Shown piece after piece: positions 9,794 to 19,161 of a stretch of DNA of 64,000 bases. The notes under the pieces were generated by a model. It worked only from the letters and a program-made list of their open reading frames with translations. It was not told the origin of the DNA and did no database searches. The translations under genes were made by a program, and so were the position numbers. Origin of the DNA: Filobacillus milosensis (GTDB lineage: Bacteria; Bacillota; Bacilli; Bacillales; Alkalibacillaceae); NCBI RefSeq assembly GCF_004402015.1, contig NZ_SOPW01000004.1:124001-188000 (forward strand). The letters are read 5' to 3'. Within the stretch, counting starts at the first letter, position 1, and the number at the start of each line of letters is the position of its first letter.

Positions 9794-10696
9794 TCACACT
9801 TTTTCTTGCAGGTAAATTAAATGATTTTCAACATACCAATTTGTCAATTCTTCTGGTTTAACTAAAGGTATAGCACCATCTTGAATGAGTTTCAAACAAC
9901 CCTGTGCTTGATCTAAAAATATCGAATCAGGAATGGAAAATACTTCTTTGCCTTGTTCGAGTGCCTGATCGGCTGTAATCATTGTACCACTTCTCTCAGA
10001 AGCTTCAATAATTATAGTAGCTGCCGAAAGTCCACTTATTATTCGATTTCTTTCTGGAAAATACCATTTTTGTGGTCTTAACTTTGGGTGATACTCTGTT
10101 AAGATAAGTCCCGATTCAATAATTTTATTAAATAATAGCTGATGCTCTTTAGGATAAATGTGATGGTATCCGAACCCTAATATTGCTATGGTAGAACCAT
10201 TATGACTAAGTGCATATTGATGGGCCATAGCATCTATACCATATGCAAGACCACTAACAATTGCGATGTTGTTTTCCACGGTTGGTTTAAGAAATAAATC
10301 GATTTTATGAGAAGCTGATTGTGAAGGGTTGCGTGTACCAATAATAGAAACTTTTGGCATTCTTAATAATTCTTTATTCCCTTTCCAATACAAAATTAAC
10401 GGGGAATCCGGAATTTCTCTTAATTCAATTGGATAATCTGAATCAAAAAAAGTGATTGGATTTTCCTTCTTATAATCTAAATAGTTTAACTCAATATGTC
10501 TTTTTGAATTTAAATAATAATGTAAAGATGTTGCTTGACTTGGGTGTAAATGAAAGGTTTGTTGAAGTTCAGTTGGGGAATGTTGATTAATTCTCTCTAA
10601 CATTGGGTCATAACTCAAATAAGCATGGATTTTTCTTCTGTTCATACCCTTAAACTGCATCAAATGATACAGCTTAAATGATAAATTGTCATTCAA
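9794..10696 (-). CDS. dprA: DNA processing protein DprA (Smf)
   Basis: DprA binds incoming single-stranded DNA during natural transformation and loads RecA. The 300-residue protein has the extended Rossmann fold of the family: VSIIGTRNPS, IVSGLAYGIDAMAHQ, the glycine-rich TIAILGFG, and the FPERNRIISGLS block followed by SGTMITADQAL. An N-terminal SAM-like domain precedes it. The ATG has GGAGTG upstream. It lies between sucD and topA as in B. subtilis. No obvious terminator separates it from topA, so some readthrough is likely. Confidence 0.94.
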   Translation of the reverse strand: MNDNLSFKLYHLMQFKGMNRRKIHAYLSYDPMLERINQHSPTELQQTFHLHPSQATSLHYYLNSKRHIELNYLDYKKENPITFFDSDYPIELREIPDSPLILYWKGNKELLRMPKVSIIGTRNPSQSASHKIDLFLKPTVENNIAIVSGLAYGIDAMAHQYALSHNGSTIAILGFGYHHIYPKEHQLLFNKIIESGLILTEYHPKLRPQKWYFPERNRIISGLSAATIIIEASERSGTMITADQALEQGKEVFSIPDSIFLDQAQGCLKLIQDGAIPLVKPEELTNWYVENHLIYLQEKV

Positions 10697-10717
10697 TAAA
10701 AATCACTCCTTTAATTG

Positions 10718-10760
10718 AAAATTCCCCGAGAATAAGTAATGACCTATTTTCGGGGAATTA
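10718..10760 (-). terminator. Rho-independent terminator after sucD
   Basis: AATTCCCCGA and TCGGGGAATT form a strong stem downstream of the sucCD operon, with a short T run (TTTTC) on the minus strand. Confidence 0.8.
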
Positions 10761-10764
10761 ATTA

Positions 10765-11667
10765 TTAATGAGTTTTTGTTTTTTCTAAAAGGTCATTCTC
10801 TTTTAATACTTCAATCATTGTTTCTCCCATTACGGCAGGTGTTTCAGCAACTTTAATACCGCACTCTCTCATTATGCGCTGTTTTTCTTCAGCTGTACCT
10901 TTACCACCTGAGATAATTGCACCAGCGTGACCCATACGTTTTCCTGGAGGAGCTGTTGCACCACCAATGAATCCAACAACTGGTTTAGTCATATTAGCTT
11001 TAACCCATTCAGCTGCTTCTTCCTCAGCTGTACCACCGATCTCACCAATCATCATAACTGCGTGAGTATCTGGGTCTTCATTAAATGCTTTAAGTACGTC
11101 AATGAAGTCTGTACCGTTTACTGGGTCTCCACCAATACCTACAGCTGTAGATTGGCCGTATCCTTCCTCAGAAAGCTGATGTACAGCTTCATAAGTTAAT
11201 GTACCAGAACGAGATACTACACCAATGTGACCTTTTTTATGAATATATCCTGGCATAATACCAATTTTACATTCATCTGGTGTAATAACACCTGGGCAGT
11301 TTGGTCCAACTAAGCGTGTTTTCTTACCTTCCATATAACGCTTAACTTTAACCATATCTATAACTGGAATATGTTCTGTAATACAGATGACAAGATCCAT
11401 TTCAGCATCAACTGCCTCCATGATTGCATCTGCTGCAAATGGAGCTGGTACATAAATTACAGATGCGTTTGCGCCTGTTTTATCTACTGCATCTTGTACA
11501 GTGTTATAGACAGGTACACCTTCTACTTCTGTACCGCCTTTTTTAGGAGTAACACCAGCAACAATGTTTGTTCCATATTCAAGCATTTGCTTTGTATGGA
11601 ATTTCGCTGTTCCACCAGTGATACCTTGAACTAATACTTTAGTATCTTTATTAATAAAAACGCTCAT
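10765..11667 (-). CDS. sucD: Succinyl-CoA synthetase, alpha subunit (ADP-forming)
   Basis: With SucC this TCA-cycle enzyme converts succinyl-CoA to succinate with substrate-level phosphorylation. The 300-residue alpha subunit has the CoA-binding domain ([27 protein letters not shown]) and the phosphohistidine loop [12 protein letters not shown] near residue 247. It begins 16 bases downstream of sucC behind a purine-rich AAAGGACGGG site and is the second gene of the operon. Confidence 0.97.
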   Translation of the reverse strand: MSVFINKDTKVLVQGITGGTAKFHTKQMLEYGTNIVAGVTPKKGGTEVEGVPVYNTVQDAVDKTGANASVIYVPAPFAADAIMEAVDAEMDLVICITEHIPVIDMVKVKRYMEGKKTRLVGPNCPGVITPDECKIGIMPGYIHKKGHIGVVSRSGTLTYEAVHQLSEEGYGQSTAVGIGGDPVNGTDFIDVLKAFNEDPDTHAVMMIGEIGGTAEEEAAEWVKANMTKPVVGFIGGATAPPGKRMGHAGAIISGGKGTAEEKQRIMRECGIKVAETPAVMGETMIEVLKENDLLEKTKTH

Positions 11668-11683
11668 TTTCGCCCGTCCTTTC

Positions 11684-12844
11684 TTATTTTACTAGTGATA
11701 CGATTTTTTCAGCTGCATCTGCCATAGATTCTGCAGACGTGATGTTAAGTCCAGACTCATCTAAGATTTTCTTACCTAACTCAACATTTGTTCCTTCTAA
11801 ACGAACGACTAATGGAATTTCTAAACCAATTTGTTTAGTTGCCTCAACTACACCTTCAGCGATAACATCACATTTCATGATTCCACCGAAAATGTTAACA
11901 AGGATTCCTTTTACACTGTCATCAGATAGAATAATCTTGAATGCTTCTGTAACCTTTTCAGCTGTCGCACCGCCACCAACATCTAAGAAGTTAGCTGGTT
12001 CACCGCCGTGATGCTTAATGATGTCCATCGTAGCCATAGCTAGTCCAGCACCATTAACCATACAACCGATGTTTCCGTCTAGAGCAATGTAGCTCAAGTC
12101 ATATTTAGATGCTTCAATTTCCTTCTCATCTTCTTCATCTAAATCACGAAACTCCAGAATATCTTTTTGACGGAATAAAGCGTTATCGTCAAAGTTTAGT
12201 TTTGCATCTAACGCCATTACCTCACCATCACCAGTTGTAACTAGTGGGTTAATTTCAGCGATTGAGCAATCTTTCTCAACGAATACTTGATAAAGGCTCA
12301 TCATAAACTTAACTGCCTTACCTAATAATTCGTCAGGGATATTGATGTTAAAAGCTAATCTTCTAGCTTGGAAAGGAGTTAATCCTGTTACAGGATCAAT
12401 CACTTCTTTGAAGATTTTTTCTGGTGTTTCTTCTGCTACTTCTTCAATCTCAGTTCCACCTTCTTCAGAACCCATCATAACGACGCGAGAAGTTGCACGA
12501 TCTAATACAACACCTAAGTAATATTCTTTCTTTATGTCGCATCCTTCTTCGATAAGAAGACGTTTAACTTCTTTACCTTCAGGACCAGTTTGGTGTGTTA
12601 CTAATGTCTTACCTAAGATTTCATCCGCATATTCACGAACTTCATCTAAATTCTTTGCGATTTTTACACCGCCAGCTTTACCACGACCACCTGCGTGGAT
12701 CTGTGCTTTTACAACAGAAACATTTGAACCTAATTCTTCTGCAGCTTGAACTGCTTCGTTAACAGAAAAAGCTACTTTACTATTAGGAACTGCAACGTTG
12801 TACTTGCGGAAAATTTCTTTCGCTTGGTACTCATGAATGTTCAT
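11684..12844 (-). CDS. sucC: Succinyl-CoA synthetase, beta subunit
   Basis: The beta subunit carries the ATP-grasp domain, which binds nucleotide, and the C-terminal domain that completes the active site. The product is 386 residues, begins [12 protein letters not shown] and contains [16 protein letters not shown] and [13 protein letters not shown]. The start is set at ATG 12844, directly behind GGGAGGATGTAAC. An upstream in-frame ATG-ATG would use the ribosome-binding site itself as coding sequence. Confidence 0.97.
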   Translation of the reverse strand: MNIHEYQAKEIFRKYNVAVPNSKVAFSVNEAVQAAEELGSNVSVVKAQIHAGGRGKAGGVKIAKNLDEVREYADEILGKTLVTHQTGPEGKEVKRLLIEEGCDIKKEYYLGVVLDRATSRVVMMGSEEGGTEIEEVAEETPEKIFKEVIDPVTGLTPFQARRLAFNINIPDELLGKAVKFMMSLYQVFVEKDCSIAEINPLVTTGDGEVMALDAKLNFDDNALFRQKDILEFRDLDEEDEKEIEASKYDLSYIALDGNIGCMVNGAGLAMATMDIIKHHGGEPANFLDVGGGATAEKVTEAFKIILSDDSVKGILVNIFGGIMKCDVIAEGVVEATKQIGLEIPLVVRLEGTNVELGKKILDESGLNITSAESMADAAEKIVSLVK

Positions 12845-12918
12845 GTTACATCCTCCCATCAATCTGTTACTACAAATTAAAAATATATTGGCTTCATTAT
12901 TAAAACCACACCGTTTTT

Positions 12919-12947
12919 ATTATACATAAAAATAGTCATATACAAAA
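12919..12947 (-). promoter_or_regulatory. Candidate promoter of sucCD
   Basis: A perfect minus-strand -10 TATAAT (12924-12919) lies 74 bases before sucC. The -35 at 17 bases (TTTTGT) is weak, which would fit an activated or regulated promoter. I saw no convincing catabolite-response (cre) site. Confidence 0.45.
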
Positions 12948-12971
12948 GAAACTAATCGTATTAATTCGAAT

Positions 12972-13238
12972 TTATTTATATTTTTTATCTGTTTGATATA
13001 TAAATGCAAAAACTTCAGCTACGACTTGATATAAATCTTCTGGTATTTTTTCGTTAATATTAATTTCATTCATCAATTGAACTAGTGCATCATCTTCATA
13101 AACTGGCACATTTGAATTCTCTGCTCTTTCAAGTATCTCTTCAGCAATAAGTCCCTGACCCTTCGCAACAACTTTTGGGGCCTGATCTTGTTCCTCATCG
13201 TACCTTAAAGCAATGGCTTCTTTTCTTTTATTTTTCAT
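12972..13238 (-). CDS. ylqH: Orphan FlhB C-terminal-domain-like protein (YlqH/FlhX type)
   Basis: This 88-residue protein resembles only the cytoplasmic C-terminal domain of the flagellar export switch protein FlhB, from just after its self-cleavage site (EAIALRYDEE, APKVVAKGQGLIAEEI, PEDLYQVVAEVFAFIY). It has no membrane domain and no NPTH cleavage motif. In epsilonproteobacteria a similar stand-alone protein, FlhX, can replace the cleaved FlhB domain. The start at ATG 13238 is favoured because it overlaps the ylqG stop as ATGA, so the two are translationally coupled. A true partner function in this organism is inferred, not shown. Confidence 0.85.
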   Translation of the reverse strand: MKNKRKEAIALRYDEEQDQAPKVVAKGQGLIAEEILERAENSNVPVYEDDALVQLMNEININEKIPEDLYQVVAEVFAFIYQTDKKYK

Positions 13239-15088
13239 ATTCGAAAATCCACTCCTTGCTGCCATTCATTCGAAGTGTATTTTATCGACTTTTCTTTATT
13301 ATGCTCTTCATGAATTGACTTAAATTGGACTTGAACGGATGAGTAATCCTGTTTTTGTAATTTGTCATTTAATGACGCGATTAAAGGTTTTGTAAGCAAC
13401 CTTAGATGTTCAGGCTGGTCATGATAAACACTTAAATCCACATGTCCATTTTGTACATGCATGTCCATAATTGTTTCATTTAAATTTGGCAAATCTAAAT
13501 AAAATATAACTCGACACTGTTTTGGATGAATGGTTCCATCTTCTTGTTTTTTTCCCTCAAACTCCATAAATAAATCTTGATTTAAATTGAACATATCTTT
13601 TGGGAATTGTATCGTAAAACTGGTTAAATCTCTTTGACTTATATCTGTATTAGAAAGGTGTATGGAATTAATGATTTGATTCATTTGTTGTAATGATTCA
13701 TTAAATGCTGTTTGATTAGTTTGTCCTTGTACAGATCGAATTAAGGATGATAAGGACGGATAATCCTGGTTAGGGCTTGCCTCAGCTTGTGTCATTTGTA
13801 AAAAGCTCTTTATATGACTTAAATTAAAATCCACGTTTTGTGGAGAATTAAGCGAAACCATCGATTGCCAAAAAGATAAGCCACGTTGTTCCGTTGATGA
13901 TACTTGAGAATTAATTAGTTGATTAATTTGATTCAACAATTGCTGGCCATCAGAAGACTGAAGTAATTGTTGTACTTGATTCCAGTTTTGATTTGAAACA
14001 AAAGATTGTAATTGTTGCATGACTGGTTGGATGTGATCAGGTAATTTCGCACTCATTTGATTCCATAGAGTAGAATCTAAACCACGGCTTAGCAAGTTTT
14101 GTTGATATGAATTAACAGATGAATTCTGAACCTGAACTAACTGCTGAGCTATAGATTTCATTAATTGCAATTGTTTTGGGTCGTTAATAAACTGCTGTTG
14201 ACTAAGTTGACTAATCGACTCTGCTATTTGATTGGCGGAATAATTAAATGGCAAAGGTGGTAAAGAAGATTGTTGGCTTCCAGCTGATAATTGAATTTTG
14301 TTTTGTTTAGCCCAGTTTGACCACGTATTAGACCATTCTTGATAAGTCATTTGGTTAGAAACTAGTCCTGCTTTTTGTAACATTTGAAAAGTCGTATGAG
14401 AACCCTGTCCAACTTCCTTTAATGTTTGAAATACAAAAGACTCTAGTAACTTTTGATTACTTATTGATTTTGAAGATAGCAAATCTAGTCTATTACTTAG
14501 TTGGCATAGTTCTTGGCTTTGTCCAGACTGTTGGATTTGTGTTTGTAGTTGGTCAACAATCTGTGTGAACGCCAACGGTTGATTGATTCTTTGGTGTATA
14601 CTATTAAACACCTCTTGATTTAAAGGTAGTTGCCGTTGAACCATTTCTGATAGAATCTGTTGTTGGTTTGGTACATGGTTAGCTTTTGCTAATTGAATGA
14701 GAGAATCGATGTTGTTCGTTTGCAGTGGCAGCTGTTGCTTTAACATATTTGCTAACAAGGCATGTTCAGCTTTAGATGCTTTAACACCAGATAGATTAAG
14801 CAACGTTTGAGCCGCTTCATCGTATGAAGCAACTGATTGTTGATGAACAACTTGAAGTTGCACAGCAGGCGAGATACCCTTTACTTGAAGTAAGTAATTT
14901 TGGTTAGCTTGTAATGAAGCATCTAATTGTGCAACGACTTGATGACCAGATAAATTGATCACCGCTTTATTACCTGGAAAAAACTTCATAACTCTCCCTG
15001 TAACAACCTGACCTTCTTTTAAAGTTAATGTATTTGATTGTCGATGGTCTAGCTTTGTTGTCGGAATCATACGATTAACTTGTTTCAT
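13235..15088 (-). CDS. ylqG: Glutamine-rich YlqG protein with FliK-like C-terminus
   Basis: This 617-residue soluble protein has an N-terminal beta-rich segment (residues about 20-80: EGQVVTGRVMKFFPGNKAVI) and a long central region dominated by Gln, Leu and Ser. Its C-terminal block of about 120 residues (about 480-600) has a pattern like the FliK hook-length-control C-terminal domain. FliK acts on FlhB to switch flagellar export specificity, and the next, coupled gene encodes an FlhB-C-like protein, which supports a functional pair. It starts at ATG with AGAAGGTG eight bases upstream. The FliK assignment is by eye and uncertain. Confidence 0.75.
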   Translation of the reverse strand: MKQVNRMIPTTKLDHRQSNTLTLKEGQVVTGRVMKFFPGNKAVINLSGHQVVAQLDASLQANQNYLLQVKGISPAVQLQVVHQQSVASYDEAAQTLLNLSGVKASKAEHALLANMLKQQLPLQTNNIDSLIQLAKANHVPNQQQILSEMVQRQLPLNQEVFNSIHQRINQPLAFTQIVDQLQTQIQQSGQSQELCQLSNRLDLLSSKSISNQKLLESFVFQTLKEVGQGSHTTFQMLQKAGLVSNQMTYQEWSNTWSNWAKQNKIQLSAGSQQSSLPPLPFNYSANQIAESISQLSQQQFINDPKQLQLMKSIAQQLVQVQNSSVNSYQQNLLSRGLDSTLWNQMSAKLPDHIQPVMQQLQSFVSNQNWNQVQQLLQSSDGQQLLNQINQLINSQVSSTEQRGLSFWQSMVSLNSPQNVDFNLSHIKSFLQMTQAEASPNQDYPSLSSLIRSVQGQTNQTAFNESLQQMNQIINSIHLSNTDISQRDLTSFTIQFPKDMFNLNQDLFMEFEGKKQEDGTIHPKQCRVIFYLDLPNLNETIMDMHVQNGHVDLSVYHDQPEHLRLLTKPLIASLNDKLQKQDYSSVQVQFKSIHEEHNKEKSIKYTSNEWQQGVDFRI

Positions 15089-15103
15089 CCAACATTCACC
15101 TTC

Positions 15104-15874
15104 TTATGTATATTGGCGTACTGGTTCAAATGAGCGTCGATGGTATGGCGTAGGGCCATGTTCTTCTAAAGCTTTAAGGTGAGCTCGAGTTCCATAACCT
15201 GAATTATTCTCAAATTGATACATTGGATATTGTTCACCTATTTTCGCCATCCATTGATCGCGTGTTACTTTGGCAATAACACTTGCTGCAGCTATTGAGA
15301 TACTTTTAGAATCACCCTTGATGATAGACTCTTGCTCAATACTAATATTTTCTAAACTCATGGCATCAATTAATAAATAATCTGGTTTTTGATTAAGAGA
15401 TTCAATTGATCGAGTCATAGCTAATTTAGTTGCTTGATAAATATTATAGTAATCAATCTCCTTCGCACTGGCTTCTCCAACACCTACAGCTAATGCTTCT
15501 TCTTGAATAATTCGATAGAATTTTTCTTTTTGTTCATGAGATAACTTCTTAGAATCATTTAAACCCGGTAAATAGAAATCTTTCGGTAAAATGACAGAGG
15601 CTGCCACAACTGGTCCTGCCAATGGTCCCCTACCTACTTCGTCTATTCCCGATATAAATTGATACCCTTTATAGTGTAATGCCGTTTCTAACTCACTCAT
15701 TTTTATAAATTGTTCATGCAAAATTGTCTCTTTTTCTTTTTCCTGACTATATTTCTTAATTAATTGCTGTACACCTTTTCGTTCGTCTTCGATAATACGG
15801 TTAAACCAATTTGTAGAAAATTGATCTTCTTCAAGTGTTTTCTTGATGACAGCAATCGTTTCTTTTTTAGTCAC
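15104..15874 (-). CDS. rnhB: Ribonuclease HII
   Basis: RNase HII cuts RNA in RNA-DNA hybrids and removes misincorporated ribonucleotides. The 256-residue enzyme carries the catalytic Asp78-Glu79 in GIDEVGRGPLAGPVV, a third carboxylate in LLIDAMSL, and the conserved C-terminal block NSGYGTRAHLKAL..GPTPYHRRSF. About 70 extra N-terminal residues precede the catalytic core, as in the Bacillus enzymes. Initiation is at GTG 15874 behind a G-rich site. It follows rbgA in the order seen in B. subtilis. Confidence 0.96.
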   Translation of the reverse strand: MTKKETIAVIKKTLEEDQFSTNWFNRIIEDERKGVQQLIKKYSQEKEKETILHEQFIKMSELETALHYKGYQFISGIDEVGRGPLAGPVVAASVILPKDFYLPGLNDSKKLSHEQKEKFYRIIQEEALAVGVGEASAKEIDYYNIYQATKLAMTRSIESLNQKPDYLLIDAMSLENISIEQESIIKGDSKSISIAAASVIAKVTRDQWMAKIGEQYPMYQFENNSGYGTRAHLKALEEHGPTPYHRRSFEPVRQYT

Positions 15875-15912
15875 AATATCCCCCGCTTATATTTATTATC
15901 GGATTGTATACC

Positions 15913-16761
15913 TTATCTATTAGGCTGATCAAACGTTATTCCACCTAATTTGCCACTTCGTAAATCTTGAATAATCACATCAGCTGTCTTCTCGTAATCA
16001 ATGACTCCACCTGAAGCTAAGCAGCCTCTTTTCTTTCCAATGGTATCAAACCATAACACAATATCTTCTTCTTCTAAATCTAATTTATATCGGTCTTTTA
16101 ACACGTCAGGGTAATTGTCCCTCATGTACTTTAAAGCATAAACTGCGATATCATCTAAATGAAGAATTTGATCTTTAATTGAACCTATTGCGGCAAGCTT
16201 ATAACCTACTTCTTCATCTTCAAATTTTGGCCATAGAATACCAGGAGTATCTAATAATTCAAATTCACCCTGAATTTTAATCCATTGCTGTTTTTTAGTT
16301 ACCCCAGGCTTATCTCCTGTTTGAGCTCGCTTTTTATTTGCTAATCGATTAATTAACGTCGACTTCCCTACATTAGGAATGCCTAAAATCATTGCTCTTA
16401 GTGATCTTGGTTTAATGCCTTTTTCTTTACGTTTTTCATTAATGGATTGCCCCATTTGCTTAGCTTGCTTTACTATTGCTTGAACATCACCTTTTTGATT
16501 CACATCAACAGCTAAAGCATCATGACCTTGTTCTTTAAAGTGTTCTAGCCATTTATTCGTTAATTGCTGGTCTGCTAAATCTTTCTTCATTAATACAATC
16601 AACTTCTGTTTTTGTTCTAACACCTCATGAAGCATAGGGTTTTGTGAGGATTGTGGTGCCCTTGCGTCTACAAGTTCTATAACAAAATCAACGAGTTTCA
16701 GTCTTTCTTGTACTTCTCGCTTAGCTTTTGCCATATGCCCTGGAAACCATTGAATCGTCAT
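15913..16761 (-). CDS. rbgA: Ribosome biogenesis GTPase RbgA (YlqF)
   Basis: RbgA is an essential GTPase for late assembly of the 50S subunit. It is circularly permuted: the G4-like motif (LMKKDL) comes before G1 (GIPNVGKST) and G3 (DTPG), and a C-terminal helical ANTAR-like domain follows. The chosen start ATG 16761 gives 282 residues beginning [15 protein letters not shown] and has AGGTGG five bases upstream. An in-frame GTG three codons earlier is possible but lies within that site. Confidence 0.96.
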   Translation of the reverse strand: MTIQWFPGHMAKAKREVQERLKLVDFVIELVDARAPQSSQNPMLHEVLEQKQKLIVLMKKDLADQQLTNKWLEHFKEQGHDALAVDVNQKGDVQAIVKQAKQMGQSINEKRKEKGIKPRSLRAMILGIPNVGKSTLINRLANKKRAQTGDKPGVTKKQQWIKIQGEFELLDTPGILWPKFEDEEVGYKLAAIGSIKDQILHLDDIAVYALKYMRDNYPDVLKDRYKLDLEEEDIVLWFDTIGKKRGCLASGGVIDYEKTADVIIQDLRSGKLGGITFDQPNR

Positions 16762-16829
16762 GTATTCCACCTGCCTTTGGTTTAGTTTTTACCTTATATT
16801 AAAATCATTAAACTTTGTCTAAGTATACT

Positions 16830-16849
16830 CGCTATTACGCTCAATAGCG
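16830..16849 (-). promoter_or_regulatory. Perfect 7-base inverted repeat upstream of rbgA
   Basis: CGCTATT and AATAGCG flank a six-base spacer, with partly symmetrical TATA-containing flanks on both sides. It lies 69 bases or more before rbgA and near a TATACT that could be a -10. It may be an operator or a small hairpin. I recognise no known regulator consensus. Confidence 0.4.
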
Positions 16850-16936
16850 TTATAGTAAAGTGTGTTGAAAATTGCATTCGCATAGGAGCAAGGAGATGGC
16901 ATCATCAACAATCCACAGCTATAAAGCTTTAAGGTA

Positions 16937-16975
16937 TAAAAAAGGAGCCTGACCAATGGCCAAGCCCCCCTTTGA
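16937..16975 (-). terminator. Rho-independent terminator after rplS
   Basis: On the minus strand an 11-base-pair G+C-rich stem (GGGGCTTGGCC with GGTCAGGCTCC, using G-U pairs, loop ATT) is followed by TTTTTT. It closes the rpsP-khpA-ylqD-rimM-trmD-rplS unit. Confidence 0.92.
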
Positions 16976-16982
16976 ATTTACA

Positions 16983-17327
16983 TTAGCGAATTTCTTTAAT
17001 TCTTGCAGCTTTACCACGTAAATTACGTAGATAGTAAAGTTTAGCACGACGTACTTTACCACGGCGAGTAACTTCGATCTTGTCAACACGTGGAGAATGT
17101 ACTGGGAATGTACGTTCAACACCTACACCGTATGATACTTTACGTACAGTGAAAGTTTCACTGATGCCGCCACCACGACGTTTGATAACTACACCTTCGA
17201 ATACCTGGATACGCTCACGGTTACCCTCAACAACTTTAACGTGTACTTTAAGAGTATCACCAGCACGGAATTCAGGTAGATCTGTACGTAACTGATCTTG
17301 TGCAACTTTGTTTAGAAGTTCTTGCAT
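16983..17327 (-). CDS. rplS: 50S ribosomal protein L19
   Basis: L19 lies at the interface of the 30S and 50S subunits. The 114-residue product shows the highly conserved [40 protein letters not shown] and the basic C-terminus [21 protein letters not shown] 17327 is chosen because AAGGAG lies eight bases upstream; the in-frame GTG three codons earlier overlaps that site. It follows trmD after a leader with RNA structure. Confidence 0.98.
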   Translation of the reverse strand: MQELLNKVAQDQLRTDLPEFRAGDTLKVHVKVVEGNRERIQVFEGVVIKRRGGGISETFTVRKVSYGVGVERTFPVHSPRVDKIEVTRRGKVRRAKLYYLRNLRGKAARIKEIR

Positions 17328-17334
17328 CTTCTTC

Positions 17335-17410
17335 ACTCCTTCTCACTAATGCTCATGCTTAATTCGCAGCGGAACATCGTTTTCAGCTTAAACATACTTA
17401 AGCACTAAAT
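17335..17410 (-). promoter_or_regulatory. Candidate L19 ribosomal-protein leader RNA
   Basis: In Firmicutes the trmD-rplS gap usually holds an autoregulatory L19 leader. Here the minus-strand transcript has GCTTAA, TTAAGC and a second TTAAGC within 60 bases, so the first could pair with either of the other two, followed by a segment close to the rplS ribosome-binding site. The position is right and alternative pairing is visible, but I could not score it against the known family model. Confidence 0.45.
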
Positions 17411-17423
17411 TAATATACCATAA

Positions 17424-18173
17424 TCATTTATCTCTTGCAACATCATTTCTCTTAATCTCATCTAACATATCCAATTCTTTTTGATCTAACTCTAATCCTT
17501 CAAATAAATCAGGTCGTCTTGAATAGGTACGCTTCAGAGACTCATATTTACGCCATTCTTCTATTTTTTGATGGTTACCTGAAGTTAATACTTCCGGAAC
17601 CGTCATACCTCTAAAATCATTTGGACGAGTATAGTGTGGATGTTCAAGCAAATTAGTAGAGAATGAATCAAGCGTTGCAGATTCATTATTTCCTAAAACA
17701 TCTGATTGTAACCTTATTATACTATCTGTAACAACCATGGCTCCTAACTCTCCACCAGTTAATACATAGTCTCCAATTGATATTTCATCAGTAACTATAT
17801 GCTCTCGTATGCGTTCGTCGTAACCTTCATAGTGTCCGCAAATGAATATTAAATGATCCTCTTTGGCTAGTTCTTCTGCTTTTCTTTGTGTAAAAGTCTC
17901 ACCTTGAGGACACATCAAAACTACACGTGGTTTAGATTCATGTTGATCGATTAAATGTTCAACGGCATCAAAGATCGGTTGAGGCTTTAACACCATACCA
18001 GCTCCGCCACCATAAGGGTAGTCATCTACTTTATTATGTTTATCTGTCGTAAAATCTCTAAAGTCAATCAAGTTATAACTGAAAGCACCTACATCCTGAG
18101 CTCGCTTTAGAATAGATGATTCAAAGACACCTTTAAACATGTCTGGAAATAGTGTTAGAATATCAATTTTCAT
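17424..18173 (-). CDS. trmD: tRNA (guanine-37-N1)-methyltransferase TrmD
   Basis: TrmD methylates G37 of tRNAs reading CNN codons and prevents +1 frameshifting. The 249-residue SPOUT enzyme has the trefoil-knot motifs: ILTLFPDMF at the start, [21 protein letters not shown] and [15 protein letters not shown]. Its ATG shares one base with the rimM stop (TAATG), so translation is coupled. The order rimM-trmD-rplS is conserved in most bacteria. Confidence 0.98.
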   Translation of the reverse strand: MKIDILTLFPDMFKGVFESSILKRAQDVGAFSYNLIDFRDFTTDKHNKVDDYPYGGGAGMVLKPQPIFDAVEHLIDQHESKPRVVLMCPQGETFTQRKAEELAKEDHLIFICGHYEGYDERIREHIVTDEISIGDYVLTGGELGAMVVTDSIIRLQSDVLGNNESATLDSFSTNLLEHPHYTRPNDFRGMTVPEVLTSGNHQKIEEWRKYESLKRTYSRRPDLFEGLELDQKELDMLDEIKRNDVARDK

Positions 18174-18691
18174 TAATCTAACAGTCCTTCCATCTCTTCA
18201 ATAATGACTTTTTGATTACTTATATCAATTTCTTTAACGACCGATTCAATATAAGGTATAAGAGCATCTTTTAATCCTTCTCTTTTCACTACCCAAACAT
18301 CATTAGCACCCGGTTGGAGGATTTCTTTAATTTTACCTACATAATCCCCATTATCTTTATAAACTTCACAACCAATTATTTCATGGAAGTAGAATTCATT
18401 TTCGTCTAATTCATGAAGATCTGACTCCGGAATTTTTAATAATCCACCTTTGAAGGGTTCAACTTCATTAATCGATTCATATGTGTCAAAAGTTAGTAAA
18501 TCAAATTGTTTATGTTTTCTGTGTGATTTTACCGTTAATTCTTGAGGGTTATTGTCTTGGTCATCTTTAAAAAAGAGTAGGCGTGAACCTGGCTCAAACC
18601 TTTCATCAAAATCCGTAATTGGGATTACTCTTACTTCACCCTTAACACCATGTGTATTTACAACTTTACCTACATTAAAAAAACGTTCCAT
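18173..18691 (-). CDS. rimM: 16S rRNA processing / 30S maturation factor RimM
   Basis: RimM helps mature the 3' major (head) domain of the 30S subunit through ribosomal protein S19. The 172-residue protein has the N-terminal RimM barrel ([19 protein letters not shown]) and the C-terminal PRC-barrel ([36 protein letters not shown]). It lies between ylqD and trmD and overlaps trmD by one base. Confidence 0.97.
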   Translation of the reverse strand: MERFFNVGKVVNTHGVKGEVRVIPITDFDERFEPGSRLLFFKDDQDNNPQELTVKSHRKHKQFDLLTFDTYESINEVEPFKGGLLKIPESDLHELDENEFYFHEIIGCEVYKDNGDYVGKIKEILQPGANDVWVVKREGLKDALIPYIESVVKEIDISNQKVIIEEMEGLLD

Positions 18692-18702
18692 AAAAATCCA
18701 CC

Positions 18703-19089
18703 TTAATTAATATCTATAATTTTTCCATCTTTGATTAAAATTGAACGATTACCTGAAATGGCATCCCAGTTGTCACCAATATCCACTTCAACAACTTCAT
18801 CAACTTCCCCTTCGACAATTTCATTACCATCAGGAATGTCATGAAGTTGTTGAAGTTGATACTCGTACCACTCAATCAGTTGTTGCCGCTTGTTTTCTTC
18901 GACCACAAATCGTTTCTCAACTTTCGATTGACTAAATTTCTTTTGATAGATTAATTTCTTCTTCTCAAATTGTAATTGTTCAAGCTCTTTTTTAGCTTGT
19001 CCAATTTTTAAATCAAATTTCTCTTTAAGTTGATTTCGGCTTTCACTAGTTATAATTTGCTTAATTGTTGTTTTTCTTATGAATTTCAT
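18703..19089 (-). CDS. ylqD: YlqD family protein
   Basis: YlqD is a small protein of unknown function conserved in Bacillaceae at this site. The 128-residue product starts MKFIRKTTIKQIIT, has a charged coiled-coil-like middle (residues about 20-85, rich in Lys, Glu, Gln) and a C-terminal beta-rich part ending GKIIDIN. The start ATG 19089 has AGGTGA five bases upstream. A longer open frame extends upstream but would cover the khpA terminator region and looks non-coding. Confidence 0.85.
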   Translation of the reverse strand: MKFIRKTTIKQIITSESRNQLKEKFDLKIGQAKKELEQLQFEKKKLIYQKKFSQSKVEKRFVVEENKRQQLIEWYEYQLQQLHDIPDGNEIVEGEVDEVVEVDIGDNWDAISGNRSILIKDGKIIDIN

Positions 19090-19128
19090 AAAATCACCTA
19101 TTCGGCTCATGTGAATTTTAACCATGCT

Positions 19129-19161
19129 AAAAATGGGAAAGGTTATCCCTCTCCCATTTTT
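19129..19161 (-). terminator. Terminator-like hairpin directly after khpA
   Basis: AAAAATGGGA and TCCCATTTTT form a symmetrical stem that begins at the khpA stop codon and ends in a run of T on the minus strand. It probably terminates or attenuates transcription from rpsP-khpA into ylqD-rimM-trmD-rplS. Confidence 0.75.

Noticed and set aside
13960-14560. Glutamine-rich tract in ylqG as a DNA tandem repeat
   Set aside because: Codons vary and there is no fixed repeat unit; it is amino-acid bias, not a DNA repeat array.
16896-16952. Small plus-strand ORF (18 codons) starting near AAGGAGATGG
   Set aside because: The purine-rich site abuts the ATG with no spacer, and the frame ends inside the rplS terminator; no conservation can be judged.
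16919-17122. Minus-strand open frame of 67 codons overlapping rplS
   Set aside because: It is a frame-shifted shadow of rplS and runs through the rplS terminator.
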